From Syncephalastrum monosporum B8922 (taxonomy: Eukaryota; Mucoromycota; Mucoromycetes; Mucorales; Syncephalastraceae), in NCBI GenBank assembly GCA_000697355.1, contig JNEN01000835.1:62001-126000 (forward strand): a stretch of DNA of 64,000 nucleotides, read 5' to 3'. The notes under the pieces were generated by a model. It made no database searches. It had not been told where the DNA came from and saw only the letters and a list, made by a program, of their open reading frames with translations. Position 1 is the first letter of the stretch, and every line of letters starts with the position of its first letter. Positions 26,131 through 37,172 of the stretch are shown piece by piece. The translations under genes were made by a program, and so were the position numbers.

Positions 26131-29100
26131 ATGGAGTACCAAATGACAGAAGAGACAAAGGTTATCGATGAGCAAGTCATCAAGGCCGCCAGCGCGGGCG
26201 GTGACCATGCAGAAGGGCCCGACAAAGATATCAAGTATTACACGGAGAAGACTCAGGGAAGTCTCTACGAGATTCATCAGACCCAAGCCGAGATTGAGGA
26301 TGAAGAGGATTCTCCCATTGAAGAAGTGCGTCTGGTTGTGCCAAAGTAAGTGTTTGCACCCTAATCGCGCCTCATAGTGGCGATAGCAGCGCATAATACG
26401 ATAGCTAATGTGATATAGCACGGATGACCCTACCTTGCCTGTATATACCTTCCGGATGTGGTTCCTCTCTATTATTTTCTGCGTTTTGATGTCCTTTGTG
26501 AACCAATTTTTTTGGTACCGGAAGAATGCCATGCAGATCTCGCCACTGGTCGTCCAGCTGCTCTCCTTCCCGCTTGGAAAATTGATGGAGAGGTTTATCC
26601 CAAAATCTCGCTTCTTCAATCCTGGTCCCTTCAACATGAAGGAGCATGCTCTGATTACAGTCATGGCGAACTGTGCCTACACCACGGCCTATGCTATTGA
26701 TATTATCACCATCCAGAAGCTCTGGTATGGAGTGGATATAGGTCAGTCTATACTTCAGTTATTTGATACCCATCCAGCATCTTCATTGCTATCACCAAGG
26801 CTAACAGTATATATCGAGCGTAGGCTACGGTGGTGGTATCCTACTGGTCTGGACGACGCAGGTAAGGAAGATTATCTATGCTATACGTAAGATTTTAAGT
26901 ACTTAATCGCTTGCGGTAGCTGCTTGGCTACGGTATGGCCGGACTGACCCGCGAGTTTTTGGTTTACCCTGCTTCCATGGTGTGGCCATCCAATCTGGCA
27001 AATATATCCTTGTTTCGCTCCTTCCATCTTCGTGACACGTAAGTTTTCGTACCACATATTTACAAATGAGACCCATGTACATTTCTCTAATAAGCATTTG
27101 TTGTATGTAGGAACTGGAGTGGACCCACTCGTATTCGCTGGTTCCTGTACTGCTTCTGCGGCATGTTTGGTAAGCTGCCTAACCATTCGATCACTTCAGT
27201 CGGCTAAAAACCTTTACTACGATGTCAAGTCTACTATTGGCTGCCCGGGTATTTCTTCCAGATTCTGACCTTCTTCTCTTGGGCGTGCTGGATCGCTCCC
27301 GAGAACAGAACCTTATCGCAGCTGACGGGCAGCTACAATGGTCTTGGCATGCTGGCCATCTCTCTGGATTGGTCAACGATTGTGTCCTATCTGCTGTCTC
27401 CTTTGGTTGTACCTTGGTGGGCTATTGCTAATATCGCAGTTGGCTTCGTAATTGCTGCCTGGATCCTTGTACCGGTAAGATCTATAATTATATTAACCCT
27501 TCAGATTCTCACGACCTGTAAAGGCTCTTTATTACAGCAACGTATGGAGTGCTCAGACGTTTCCGATTCTGTCTTCGTCCCTTTTTACCAAGACCGGAGA
27601 GATTTGGGACAATAGCTTGGTCATGACAGCGGGGAATACTCTGAATGAAACGGCCTACCAGGAGTATGGTCCGCTTTACATGTCGAGTTTCTTTGCTCTT
27701 ACCTATGGCATCATGTTTGCTGGCTTGACTTCCGTCCTCACTCATACATTCCTTTACCACGGAAAAGACATTGTTCAGCAGTTCAAGCGCTCACGTACTG
27801 AACCGGAAGATATCCACGGCAGACTCATGAAAACATACCAGGAAGTTCCGCACTGGTGGTATGGTGCAGTCTTTATCGTATCATTTGGAGTTTCGTTTGC
27901 TGTGCTCTACTGCTGGCCTATGCAGCTCCCATGGTGGGGCCTTATATTGGTACGTACATCATCAATCAGCATTTCATTTTTACGTCTATTTTTTATTATA
28001 TTACATAAAAGCTAACAACCCACAAAACTATTCTTGTATATTTTAGGCTATCGCTATTCCGCTTGTCTTCCTCATTCCTATTGGTAAGAAGCTTGTAAAG
28101 TTGTCCTTGAAGGAGCGTTGTTTACTGAAAACCTTCGTGTTCATTCTCAAATCCTTTTAGGTATTGTGCAAGCTCTTACTAACCGTAAGTAGACGAGTCA
28201 ATGCCCAAAGATCTAGGTTGCTAAGCTTAATACCGATCCTATATAGAGCAACCTGGTCTGAATATCATTACCGAGTTCATCATTGGTTACGCCATGCCAG
28301 GTCACCCTATTGCCAACGTCACGTATGCACATTTTCTGAAATTCCTTTTTCCGAACCTAGGCTGATGTTTTCTTATTTTACTTTGTATGCAGATTCAAAA
28401 CTTACGGTTATATCAGCATGTATCAGGTAAATTTGCCGGGACTCATTCCAAAAACTGTACTAAAGGCTATTTTTCACCTCAGTGTCTCAGCTTTGTCTCT
28501 GACTTGAAACTTGGACACTACCTCAAGATACCACCGCGAGCCATGTTCAACGTCCAGATGGTCGGCACAATGCTCGCGGGTCTGATCAATTTAGTCACTG
28601 CCCAGTATTTGATGAATTCGGTTGACAACATTTGCACAAATGAGGCGTATCCCTTCACATGTCCCTCCGCACATACCTTTTATTCTGCCTCCATCATTTG
28701 GGGCAGTATTGGTCCTGGCAAGATGTTTGGACCCGAGTCGCCTTACCGCCCGATGTTGTGGTTCTTCTTGATTGGTTTCATCCTGCCAATTCCCTTCTGG
28801 TATCTTAGCCGCCGGTTCCCCAACATCACCTGGCTCAAATATGTCCATATCCCTCTGATTTTTAATGCTACAGGCATGGTAAGTCCCCCTTTTTGATGTG
28901 TCCCAGAAATCTCCTTGGTTGCTGGTTTATTGAGTTTCTACCTAGATGCCTCCGGCTGTGCCTCTTAATTTCTCGGCGTGGTGCGCCACCGGTTTTGTGT
29001 TCATGTACTGGCTGCGCAAGTACCGTCACGACTGGTGGTCCAAGTACAACTATGTGACATCGGCAGCCTTTGATTCAGGTATGGATAGTCACAGTTTCGC

Positions 29101-29364
29101 TTGATTAGGTTTCACAAATGCAAACGGATACTTTTACCCTTCTTTAGGTGTCGCTATTGCTGCACTTATCATCTTTGGTGTCACCAGTGGATCAAACTGG
29201 TAAGTGGCCCAGCTACAACCGAAATATTTGGTTTCTGTATCAACACGTTATTTCGAAACAGGCAAGCCGACTGGTTCGGAAATGGTGGTCAGGACTACCT
29301 CGGCACATTTGATAACTGTCCTCTGGCAGGTGCCAATGCCAGCAATGTGTGCGCCATCTGCTAA
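26131..29364 (+). CDS. Oligopeptide transporter, OPT family
   Basis: Rebuilt as join(26131..26345, 26419..26741, 26824..26861, 26920..27038, 27111..27169, 27230..27474, 27524..27949, 28047..28083, 28161..28184, 28247..28322, 28393..28426, 28483..28878, 28946..29078, 29148..29199, 29262..29364), 759 residues, all 15 exons in phase. After about 90 hydrophilic residues come the OPT landmarks: FFWYRKNAMQISPLVVQLLS with a poorly conserved first NPG-like region (FFNPGPFNMKEHALI), GYGMAGLTREFLVYPASMVWP, a large outer loop with DNSLVMTAGNTLNETAYQEY, the HPIANVTFKTYGYISMYQ segment and the C-terminal NWSG-like helices. It takes up tri- to pentapeptides with protons across the plasma membrane, useful for nitrogen from digested protein. 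Exons as short as 24 nt are notable. Confidence 0.95.
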
Positions 29365-29684
29365 CTATACTTAGTCGAAATATGTATCCATTCTACTTAT
29401 GAAATCAATCACGTACTCATGTACGAGGCTCTCTGTAATGCTAGTAATAATATGTACCTATCGAACGAATAAAGAGAACTTACATCTTCCTTTACGCATA
29501 TAACACGTGCTTATTTCATGTAACGCAATCTCCTCGATGTATTTGTTAACAGTAATAATGTACACATACTGGACAACATGACCAGGTAATCTTGTTAACA
29601 GAAGCGGCGGCATTCTATGATCTTTGTATTTCACAACAATATGAGCTTTTTTTTGTGTTTTCAAATAGACATGATGAAGGAGAT
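29365..29684. other. Convergent spacer between OPT and QCR2
   Basis: 320 bp of AT-rich sequence holding both 3' ends. No gene, repeat or RNA gene seen. Confidence 0.5.
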
Positions 29685-31389
29685 TTAGAGGGAGACAGAG
29701 TCGGCGTAGGGCAGGCTGTTCAAGTCACCCAGGGCGGCGGCAGTGGGCTTGCTGCTCAGCAACTTCTCAGCAGCCTAAGAAAGGGGAAAAAAAATGAGCT
29801 TAAATACGATTTCATCTAGACCCAAAACTCATTACCTTAGCAACATCCGAGGTCGAAACCTTCTCAATGGCGGCAGCCACGTCAGCCGCAGAGGTATAAC
29901 GGCCAGCACGGAGAGCCTTTGTATGAAGGAAGAAAAAAAAGAAAAACAAAGAAGCTCATCAGTACATGCGGATATGGATCCGACCCTTGCAATGCTTATA
30001 CCTGTGCACCAACGGTCTCAAGGCGGTCCAGACGGGTCTCGAAACCAGCAGTAGCGCCAAACTTGGCCTGAGCGACAGCGCGCTTGAAGTCCTCCTCGGA
30101 GAGACCCTTGGCAACGGCCTTGAGCTGCTCAGCAGCGGCGGCAACAGCGGCGGAGGCGTTGGCAGCGGGGGCGGAAGCGTAGACACCAAAGAGACCGGCG
30201 TCAGAGTAGCCAAAGTTGAAGGCCTTCAAGACAGAGCCCTCAGCCAGGCTGGCAGAGATCTGGCCGAGGATGCCGGAAGGAGCGGCGAACTGAACCTGCT
30301 GTTGGCCACCGAGAGCAAAGCGCAGGACCTCGAGGGCAGCAAAGTCAGCCGAGTCGACGGCAGCACCCTCGAAAGCCAGGGCGTAGTGGCCAGTCGAGGA
30401 CGCGGCGTCGTAGCGAGACTCACCACCAAAGTACTTGGAAGGAGCACCCGTCACCTGGTTGCCGGAGGGCAGATCGAAGAAGGTCTCGGCGAACTGCTGG
30501 ACCTTGTCGAGGGACAGGCCGGAACCGACGAGGGCGACGTTGCCGGACTTGAAAAGCTCAGTAGCGTATTGGCGGACAGCGTCGTTGTTGGCGTTGGGGG
30601 TGGCGAAGAGGGAGTTGCCGAGGCCGGAGCGGAACGCGGCACGGTGAGCAGCCTCGAGCACGGCGACTTCAGGGTTGGCAAGGGCGCTGGCAGACTCGGC
30701 GGCGGTCTTCTTGGCGACGTCGACAAACTCGTGGGCCTGGTACTTTTGGCTGGAGACGGCGTCACCGAGGATCTCAGCGAACTGTGCACTACAAGCGATT
30801 AAATCCGGGGTAAGGTTTCGCGATCAGAAATAATCCCGTGGACCATCAATATAAATGTGTCTATCTCGGGTCGAACACAAAGGAAAAAAGAAACTCACGC
30901 GTCACCGTTCAAGAACTCGGCAGCATAGACGACAGACTCGCGGGTGAGGTTGGCGGAGAGGACAGCACCGGCGAGGTCGGCCTCACGGGTGATGCGGAAT
31001 GCACTGCGCTTGGCGTTGTTCTGTGTATGTGTATGTGTATGTGTGTGTGTTGAAATTGGGTGGTGTGCATAAGTGTCAATGTCATTCAAAAGAAGAAAGA
31101 CGCGCGCGCGGCATCAAAACAAAAAGAAAAGAAAAGAAAAGAAAAGGAGGGTGAGTCGTACCTTGAAGCCGTAGTTCTTCAAGAGGTGGGCAGCGCCACG
31201 GGTGGACTCGAGGCGGGAGCCACCGTTGACAACGACGGCGAGACCGGCAGTCTGGCCCGGCTCCTCGATCGCAGCGACCTTGATGCCATTGGAGGCAGTC
31301 GAAACCTGAGCGGCGGCGGCGGTCGAGTACGCCTTCGAGGCGGTGGAGGGAATCGAGGCAAATGCTCTGCGGGTGGAGGCAGCCAACAT
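29685..31389 (-). CDS. QCR2: Mitochondrial ubiquinol-cytochrome c reductase core protein 2
   Basis: Rebuilt as complement(join(29685..29774, 29836..29916, 30002..30788, 30899..31020, 31162..31389)), 435 residues. The N-terminus is an Arg/Ser/Ala-rich mitochondrial presequence (MLAASTRRAFASIPSTASKA). The M16-peptidase fold follows: VVVNGGSRLESTRGAAHLLK stands where an active MPP-beta would have HxxEH, so the zinc site is absent, as expected for a core protein. Glycine- and alanine-rich loops (SGILGQISASLAEGS) and the C-terminal half fit QCR2. It is a matrix-side structural subunit of complex III. Codon use is strongly biased, as for an abundant protein. MPP-alpha is the main alternative, but the short Ala-rich C-terminus argues for QCR2. 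Confidence 0.88.
31021..31052. repeat. TG-rich microsatellite at a QCR2 splice acceptor
   Basis: On the gene strand the intron 31021-31161 ends in a run of CA/CATA repeats directly before the AG acceptor at 31021-31022, so the repeat forms the sequence next to the splice site. Confidence 0.8.
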
Positions 31390-31531
31390 TATAGGATGAG
31401 AGAGAGTGGGGGAAGGCGCTTGTTTTACTCGCAACAACAAAAATTTGGACTCGGCTAGGCCTGGGTGTTTATCTCAGAAGCCGACCCACCCAGAAATAAG
31501 CCATGTGATGACGTCGGCATCCCATTCTCTG

Positions 31532-31540
31532 CCTTTTATA
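31532..31540 (-). promoter_or_regulatory. TATA box of QCR2, with a CRE-like site nearby
   Basis: TATAAAAGG on the minus strand lies about 143 bp before the start at 31389. A TGACGTCG element, like a bZIP/CREB site, lies near 31508. This supports the 31389 start. Confidence 0.45.
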
Positions 31541-31656
31541 TTACCAAAAATACCCGCTTCACAGCACCATCCTCATTGTCATCTCTCTTTCCGTCGTCTC
31601 GTCTCTCTTTCCACTTGTGCCTTTAATTCAACGTGGATTCTACCTTCTACTTCTGT

Positions 31657-33706
31657 CTACAGCTGATAGTGCTCTCGTACAGCCCGCGTCTTGTTGCTAA
31701 TGAATTCCTTTACGCCACTAAGCGCCTTGAAACCCGTCGGACCTTCCACAGCTGTCTCGAACGGGACAGGTCCCTTTCCTTCGCGATCAGTCTGAAGGAA
31801 GGAGTCCTTGTTTATCCACGGCGGAAAGGCTTTGAACATGGTATCAAACAGGTCTGTCAGGTTGCCAAGCTGACTATAATCAAACTTGCTGGCCCCTGGC
31901 AGGGTGAGGTCCCACGCCACGTCTTCTGTGATCATGGCAACTGTATCGTCGATATACGGAAACAACGTCTCTGGCTTGATTAAACGTTGAGTCATGTCCT
32001 TGATGTAGTACTCGAGCCGTGCTTTCAGTGGAGCAGATTGCAGGATTCTTTTCGTCAATGGCCAGTGACTTGCGCCCGGGTAGGTCGCCACGTCCCCCGT
32101 CAGCGTCGTAGACATGTTCGTCAGAATCACACCGAGGATAGTATCCAGGTCATTGGGTATCCAGATGAAACGCTTCGAGTCGGCATGGTGCTGGAAAATC
32201 GCATAATTATCGGCGAGGACAAAGTAGCCATCGTTAAATCCGAGTAAAAATTCAATAGCCAAGCTACAAACATAATAGCTTCAGTCTAACAATCAATGCA
32301 AACTATGCAAAAAACTTACTTGCGAAATACGCTCTCCATATCAAAGTATTCGTTCCATGTGGCGATCACCTTGTCAGCATCTCCATCCAACGGCGAGTCT
32401 TTGTCGATAAACTTGGTCAGCTCCGTGAGGACCTCATATCCAGGCTTTCCACTCGCAGGTTTGACATCAATGCCGTATCCAGACATGTTGTACAGCGTTT
32501 CGTTGTTGCCGAGATAACGGAGATCCGAGAAGAGGATGTCTTTGAAATCTATGCTACCGTTCACGCTCGTTGTTTGACCAACGCCAGCAGCCTTGTAGAG
32601 GACGCCGTAGTTATAATCCTTGTCACCGTTCGCAAACTCGTTTCTGAGCCACGACTTCTTGAACACTTCGTTAAGACCAAAGAAACCCACTGGTTGCTCG
32701 TTGATGAAGACACTAGAATAAAGTTTGGTTGAGTTTCATATTTCATGACCATCTGCGTATTCGTCCATGCACATGTAAAGCAGTGTATCTAACTTACCGC
32801 ACATACGAAGTATGGACAGCGGGTAAACCAGCTGCGTCCACCACAGCGTAAGCTACATTTTCTCTAATATATGAAGGATCACCGAACATGGCACGTAATT
32901 TGAGATGGCTATAGCCAAACAGATCGTCTTTGCCGCCTAAAGACGCTCTGTACGAGAGCTTTGGACTGAGCAGTGACGCGCGACCAGATAGTTTGATCGT
33001 GGCATCTTTGAACGTGTGAACTGCGTCCAGGCTACGTATATAACGATGAATATCCAGTCCACGTCAAGCTGGTCCATCTCGCTCACCTGATATAGGTCAT
33101 GTCAACCTTCACCTTAATGTCTTCAAAAACGTTTGTATGCATCATATCAATCTCGGACTGGTTGCCGACAAAGTGGATCGTGGGAATTTCTCCAGAACGG
33201 TGCAAATGGGATTGGATACGGTCCAAGGACGGAAGTGGATCGTAAGGCTGCGGAAGCTGGCGTATATTCCACGTATTTTTGGTCCGGTTATAGAACTCGA
33301 AAGGTGTCTCACTCGCATCAGTCGTGGGCTGTCGCGTGTGTGATTCACGCTCGATGACACTGCCGTCCTTCGTTTTTGCGTAGTAGTATCCATGATTTGC
33401 CACAGGCGCTTCACCGGTGTGCACAAGCGGGTCACGTTGGTCAGCTGCCAAGGAGTACGTCCTGTCATCCACTACGACCGCCACAGCGTTGTCTTTGCCG
33501 GCAGGGATGATGACTCGGTACTCAATAGACGGATCCGCCCGAGCAAGTAGCGGGACACTCAGGAGCAGGGAAAGTAGCAGATGGGAGAATGTGGTGAAGA
33601 AATGAATGCCTGTGTAGACCACGAACGCCCCAGTTAGTAGGTCATCTCGCATACCACAAGCGCTAAAAAGAAGCTGAAGAGCGGTACCTTTGAGCCCAAC
33701 TTTCAT
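31657..33706 (-). CDS. CotH-family secretory protein (spore-coat CotH kinase homolog)
   Basis: Rebuilt as complement(join(31657..32263, 32320..32712, 32798..33031, 33087..33609, 33688..33706)), 591 residues. The first intron has a perfect TACTAAC branch point and removes a hydrophilic stretch, leaving a clean signal peptide of about 30 residues that ends ARADPS. The CotH kinase fold is seen in LGGKDDLFGYSHLKLRAMFG, VFINEQPVGFFGLNEVFKKS and the metal-binding RFIWIPNDLDTILG. Several N-glycosylation sequons (NRT, NQS, NMS, NKT) fit a secreted or cell-wall protein. CotH families are expanded in Mucorales; some Rhizopus members sit on the cell surface and act as host-cell ligands, while others look like spore-wall kinases. 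Which role this copy has cannot be told. No obvious GPI signal closes the C-terminus (REHYQL). Confidence 0.9.
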
Positions 33707-33758
33707 TTGATGATTTATCTAATGGCATATGCATAGACAATATCCAAAAGACTTCGTT

Positions 33759-33766
33759 CTTTTATA
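33759..33766 (-). promoter_or_regulatory. TATA box of the CotH gene
   Basis: TATAAAAG on the minus strand, about 55 bp before the ATG at 33706. Confidence 0.45.
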
Positions 33767-35785
33767 TCCAATTCATCTATGCCTCAAACATATCCCGATA
33801 TAGATGTTACTGCTGAGCACTGGAAACCTCTTGCGTCAAAACTCAGCATGGGCACGCACAGCCACAATGTGATTCATGCGGGATAAATACATGTAGCTCA
33901 GACCAGGAAAGTAGCATTATTTTACCAGTTCTTTGGGAATCTCTGGGCGTGCCAAGATTATTGCAAGGTTGGCGTTCAAAGCAGCAAGGTTTTTGACGTG
34001 GAAGATGGAAATACGAGCTGATCCTGGGCAATCGTTTTGTCCTGTCGACATCGCGTGTGTTGCGAAGAATCAGTCCCTACATCGATGGGAGCTACAGTAC
34101 ACACTAATATGTGTGCGTGCTGAACTTTCCGGTGCGATTTGTCTTGCGTACAGATCACCGTGTGTGTGAATTTAAATGCTCCATGCGCTAAAAATAAAAG
34201 ATGCAGTGCTTCTATGGCGGCTTGACATTAGAGAATGGCCCATTTGTGAATATGTCCATGATCGCCTTGATCCCAATATCTGTTTTGTGAGAAGAGTGTG
34301 TTGAGTAGTAACGCGCTGACAAAACTGAAAATTTAAATGCAGTAGAAACTTGTATCTTGTAGATCAAATGTTATTTATCTTATACTGATGCTTGATAGCC
34401 CAATCCCCTTAGGCGTATGACCGCGTATCCGTGGATCTGATGTTCTAAAGGAAATCAAAGCTAAAACGGGCATGCAACGCAGCTATCGATTTTTGGAACC
34501 CAGCAAAAAGTTTCCATCGTCCTGCTATCCAGGCCTATACTGCACCGTCTTTCTTTCTCAAATTAATACACAACCAGTATCTTGCTCGCTAGAAGTTTTC
34601 GATTGGCAACATTGTATAAGCTTCTCTCTTGATTCTGTGAGTGCTATTTAACGAGATAAAGAGTAAGGCAGGTAAGATTCTTGCTACCTGTTACCACTTC
34701 CAGGGAACAGATATCACATCAATACCCTTTTCAGAAAAACTCTGTCTCCCCTCAATAAAGTGGACCGAGTGATAGCAAAGTAAGCCGGTGGACCCTTTGA
34801 AGCACCAATAATTACCTGCGTTCTTTTTTCATAGGCAGACGCGGTTCATGTAATCGCATGAAGGTCCACTGACATGAATTTGTTCCAATACATTTTGAAA
34901 AGGAACGCTTTTGTCTCCTACGTCTACTTTTTTTTCTTCTTTTCTTCATTCACTTATAAGTCTGTTCAGACAAGTACAAAAGTACATTATTTTAATACTA
35001 TAATCATTCATTACTATGTACATAGCTTGCTGCCTTGCGTCTCTCCTTTGCTCCTGTTTTCTTTTCCGTCTGTGTCTTCCTCTCCCTTCTGTCCACTCAC
35101 GCCTTCCCCTCTGGAGCTTTTTACTGCTATCCTCCTCCTCTGTATGAAAGTGAGGCAGATCTATATAGATCTATGTGTACACAATGGAAGAGAGATGGTA
35201 ACATGGATTAGAACCCTGCTTCTTTCTTCCTGATAGCGTTTCCTTTTTCCCGCTTGCTCTCCCGTCCTGCCTTTTGCCCGTTTGCATTTCTCTAGCCTAG
35301 GCGGTCGGTGACCGGTACCATCACCAAACTACCTCTTCCATAGACATGTGCCCTGTGCCAAACGTCTGTCCACCTGTAAGGGCTTGCAGATTATATCCGA
35401 AACTGTGGCTCAAGAATTTATTCAGACTCAGGAAGGCAGTAAACCAACACGCCGTGAGCGCGTATCGATGATCCCAGCTCCGGCCGCTCAGGTATGTAGA
35501 AAGGTGAAGTGTAGTACACGAGGACTGATCTCGGAACGAAACCCATAGGCTAGTTACAAAGACAGATATAGAAGAGATAGGGATGTATAGACCGCCTTGT
35601 GCAAAGAAAGAAGAAAAAGGCACAGCGGTGACGAAAGACTGGAAAGAGTGGCAGGAGGGGATCACAAACTGACAGAAACATATACTGACTGCGGGATTCA
35701 AGGGGTTACAAGGAGGGGTCGGGGAGGCGAGTGGAGTGTGCGGGAGGAGGGAGAGGGGCTCAGAGGGGAAGGGAGAGGGTATCTT
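33767..35785. other. Intergenic region, 2.0 kb
   Basis: Upstream of CotH and downstream of the homeodomain gene. An open frame at 34874-35233 is pyrimidine-driven low complexity and not supported. A 16-bp palindrome AGATCTATATAGATCT lies at 35157-35172. The part nearest 35785 is purine-rich on the plus strand and is probably 3' untranslated sequence of the homeodomain gene. Confidence 0.45.
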
Positions 35786-36784
35786 CTATGAATGAGATAG
35801 ACGAGTGCGTTGAATATCATTTGGACCGTACGGAGTCAGTGGAGGAGGACGACCGGTCATGCGAAGCTTCATTTTGTTGGGATAGAGGCGAACAAAGTCT
35901 TCAAAAGATTGGACGGATGTGTTGGGATCTTCCATGAGCTGTTTAAAGTCTTTGAGTTCGTCCGAGAAGCGGCGTTTGTTGGTGGCAAACCAATAAGTGA
36001 TCTGACGTGAATCAAGACCAGTGTATTCCGCAGTCTCCAAACGCTGAGTACGCGTCAGTTCAGTCTCCCCTCGCGCATGCATCTCGAAGAGAGCCTTTTT
36101 CAGGTAGTCACTGATATACGGAGCATAATTCGTCGCGTTTTTCTTGACTGTTGTCGTGCGAGGACCCGTTGTACTTGACTTGCGTTTCTTTTGCTCTATC
36201 TTTGACTGCGGTAACTCTCTTTGTTCTTTTGCAGGCGCTTGCTTTCGCCGCAACGGGTCTTTCTTCTGCTGTTTCAGGGATAACGATAGTCGTAGTGATA
36301 CTGGTGATTGGGAGGATGGTGAATCTTGTTGCTCGTTTGGCGCCTGTTGCTCATTTTGAGTTTTCTTTCGTTTGGAAGGTAATGGCGACGATTTCTTTGG
36401 TGAACTAGTATGCTGTAAAGCTTCTTCACCGTAAATGTGGAAGAGCAGTCTGTTGAATGCGGCCTGTGACATGCGAGGAGCGTCACCGGCGACAGCTTCT
36501 GCTACCTCGTCTGCTAATGTCAAGGCTGCTGCAGCGGCCGCGGCAGCTGTCGTAGCTGTCGTAGCTGTCGTAGCTGCCGTAGCTGTCGGCGGTGTTGCTG
36601 GTGCTTGCGCCGTCTCGGAGACAGCGAGCTCGTGGTGGGTGTCCTTGAGAGTCGGTAAAGGGCAACGCTTTCCATGCGTCAATGCGTCCATTGGCAGCAT
36701 CCATGGAACGGCAGGGATAACAGTCCAGAAAAGGGAGAAGGAACTCGGTTCGATGTCTAAAAATTTGATCCATTCAGAGCCCAT
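35786..36784 (-). CDS. Homeodomain-type transcription factor, atypical recognition helix
   Basis: A single exon of 332 residues if the ATG at 36784 (MGSEWIKFLDIEPSSF) is used; an in-frame ATG further up at 36901 exists but adds an unlikely stretch. Order: a short hydrophobic N-terminus, an Ala/Thr run (A(8)), the segment MSQAAFNRLLFHIYGEE, a Lys/Ser/Gln-rich basic middle, then a homeodomain-like region from NYAPYISDYLKKALFEMHAR through LDSRQITYWFATNKRRFSDE. Helix 3 keeps W, F, N and the basic residues but reads WFATNKRR, one residue more between WF and N than the usual WFxN. It is probably a nuclear DNA-binding protein. It has no introns, unlike most neighbours. Targets are unknown. Confidence 0.7.
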   Translation of the reverse strand: MGSEWIKFLDIEPSSFSLFWTVIPAVPWMLPMDALTHGKRCPLPTLKDTHHELAVSETAQAPATPPTATAATTATTATTAAAAAAAALTLADEVAEAVAGDAPRMSQAAFNRLLFHIYGEEALQHTSSPKKSSPLPSKRKKTQNEQQAPNEQQDSPSSQSPVSLRLSLSLKQQKKDPLRRKQAPAKEQRELPQSKIEQKKRKSSTTGPRTTTVKKNATNYAPYISDYLKKALFEMHARGETELTRTQRLETAEYTGLDSRQITYWFATNKRRFSDELKDFKQLMEDPNTSVQSFEDFVRLYPNKMKLRMTGRPPPLTPYGPNDIQRTRLSHS

Positions 36785-37172
36785 TTTATTCTTCTTTTGA
36801 TTGGAAACGTATATCACTACATAACCATGCATAGAGACACAAGCATGTTGTTGTCCAGCTTTAGATGTATGTGGTAGTCTACAATGAGCGCGCTTTTCCA
36901 TCTTGCTACCACTATCACACAGTCTTATCTAGAAAGGATCCTTATCAGGTATTTCTTGTATGCCTTCATTGCATAAATGAGTTCTATAAGGAAATGCAGT
37001 GCTTTCCATTGTCAAATAGATGGAAACAAGACCATTCAATGAAGGAGATCTATGATATGGGGAGGGGAGCGAAAATAGTGGTTCAGGCATCGCCCAAAAT
37101 CCCACAACTGCATATAAAATTTGTGCGTGGCTTACCTAGCAGAAAAGAGAGACCTTTCTTTCTAACTTAACA
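36785..37172. other. Divergent promoter region, 388 bp
   Basis: Lies between the homeodomain gene (-) and the PARP-type zinc-finger gene (+). No coding or repeat feature is supported. Confidence 0.45.

Noticed and set aside
29966..30802. A 278-codon open frame on the plus strand
   Set aside because: Antisense shadow of QCR2, with Gly/Ser/Val-rich composition from the Ala-rich sense strand.
29685..31389. Mitochondrial processing peptidase subunit
   Set aside because: The zinc-binding HxxEH site is absent and length and tail fit complex III core protein 2 better.
34874..35233. A 119-codon open frame rich in Phe/Ser/Leu
   Set aside because: Generated by a pyrimidine-rich tract; no splice partner and no domain.
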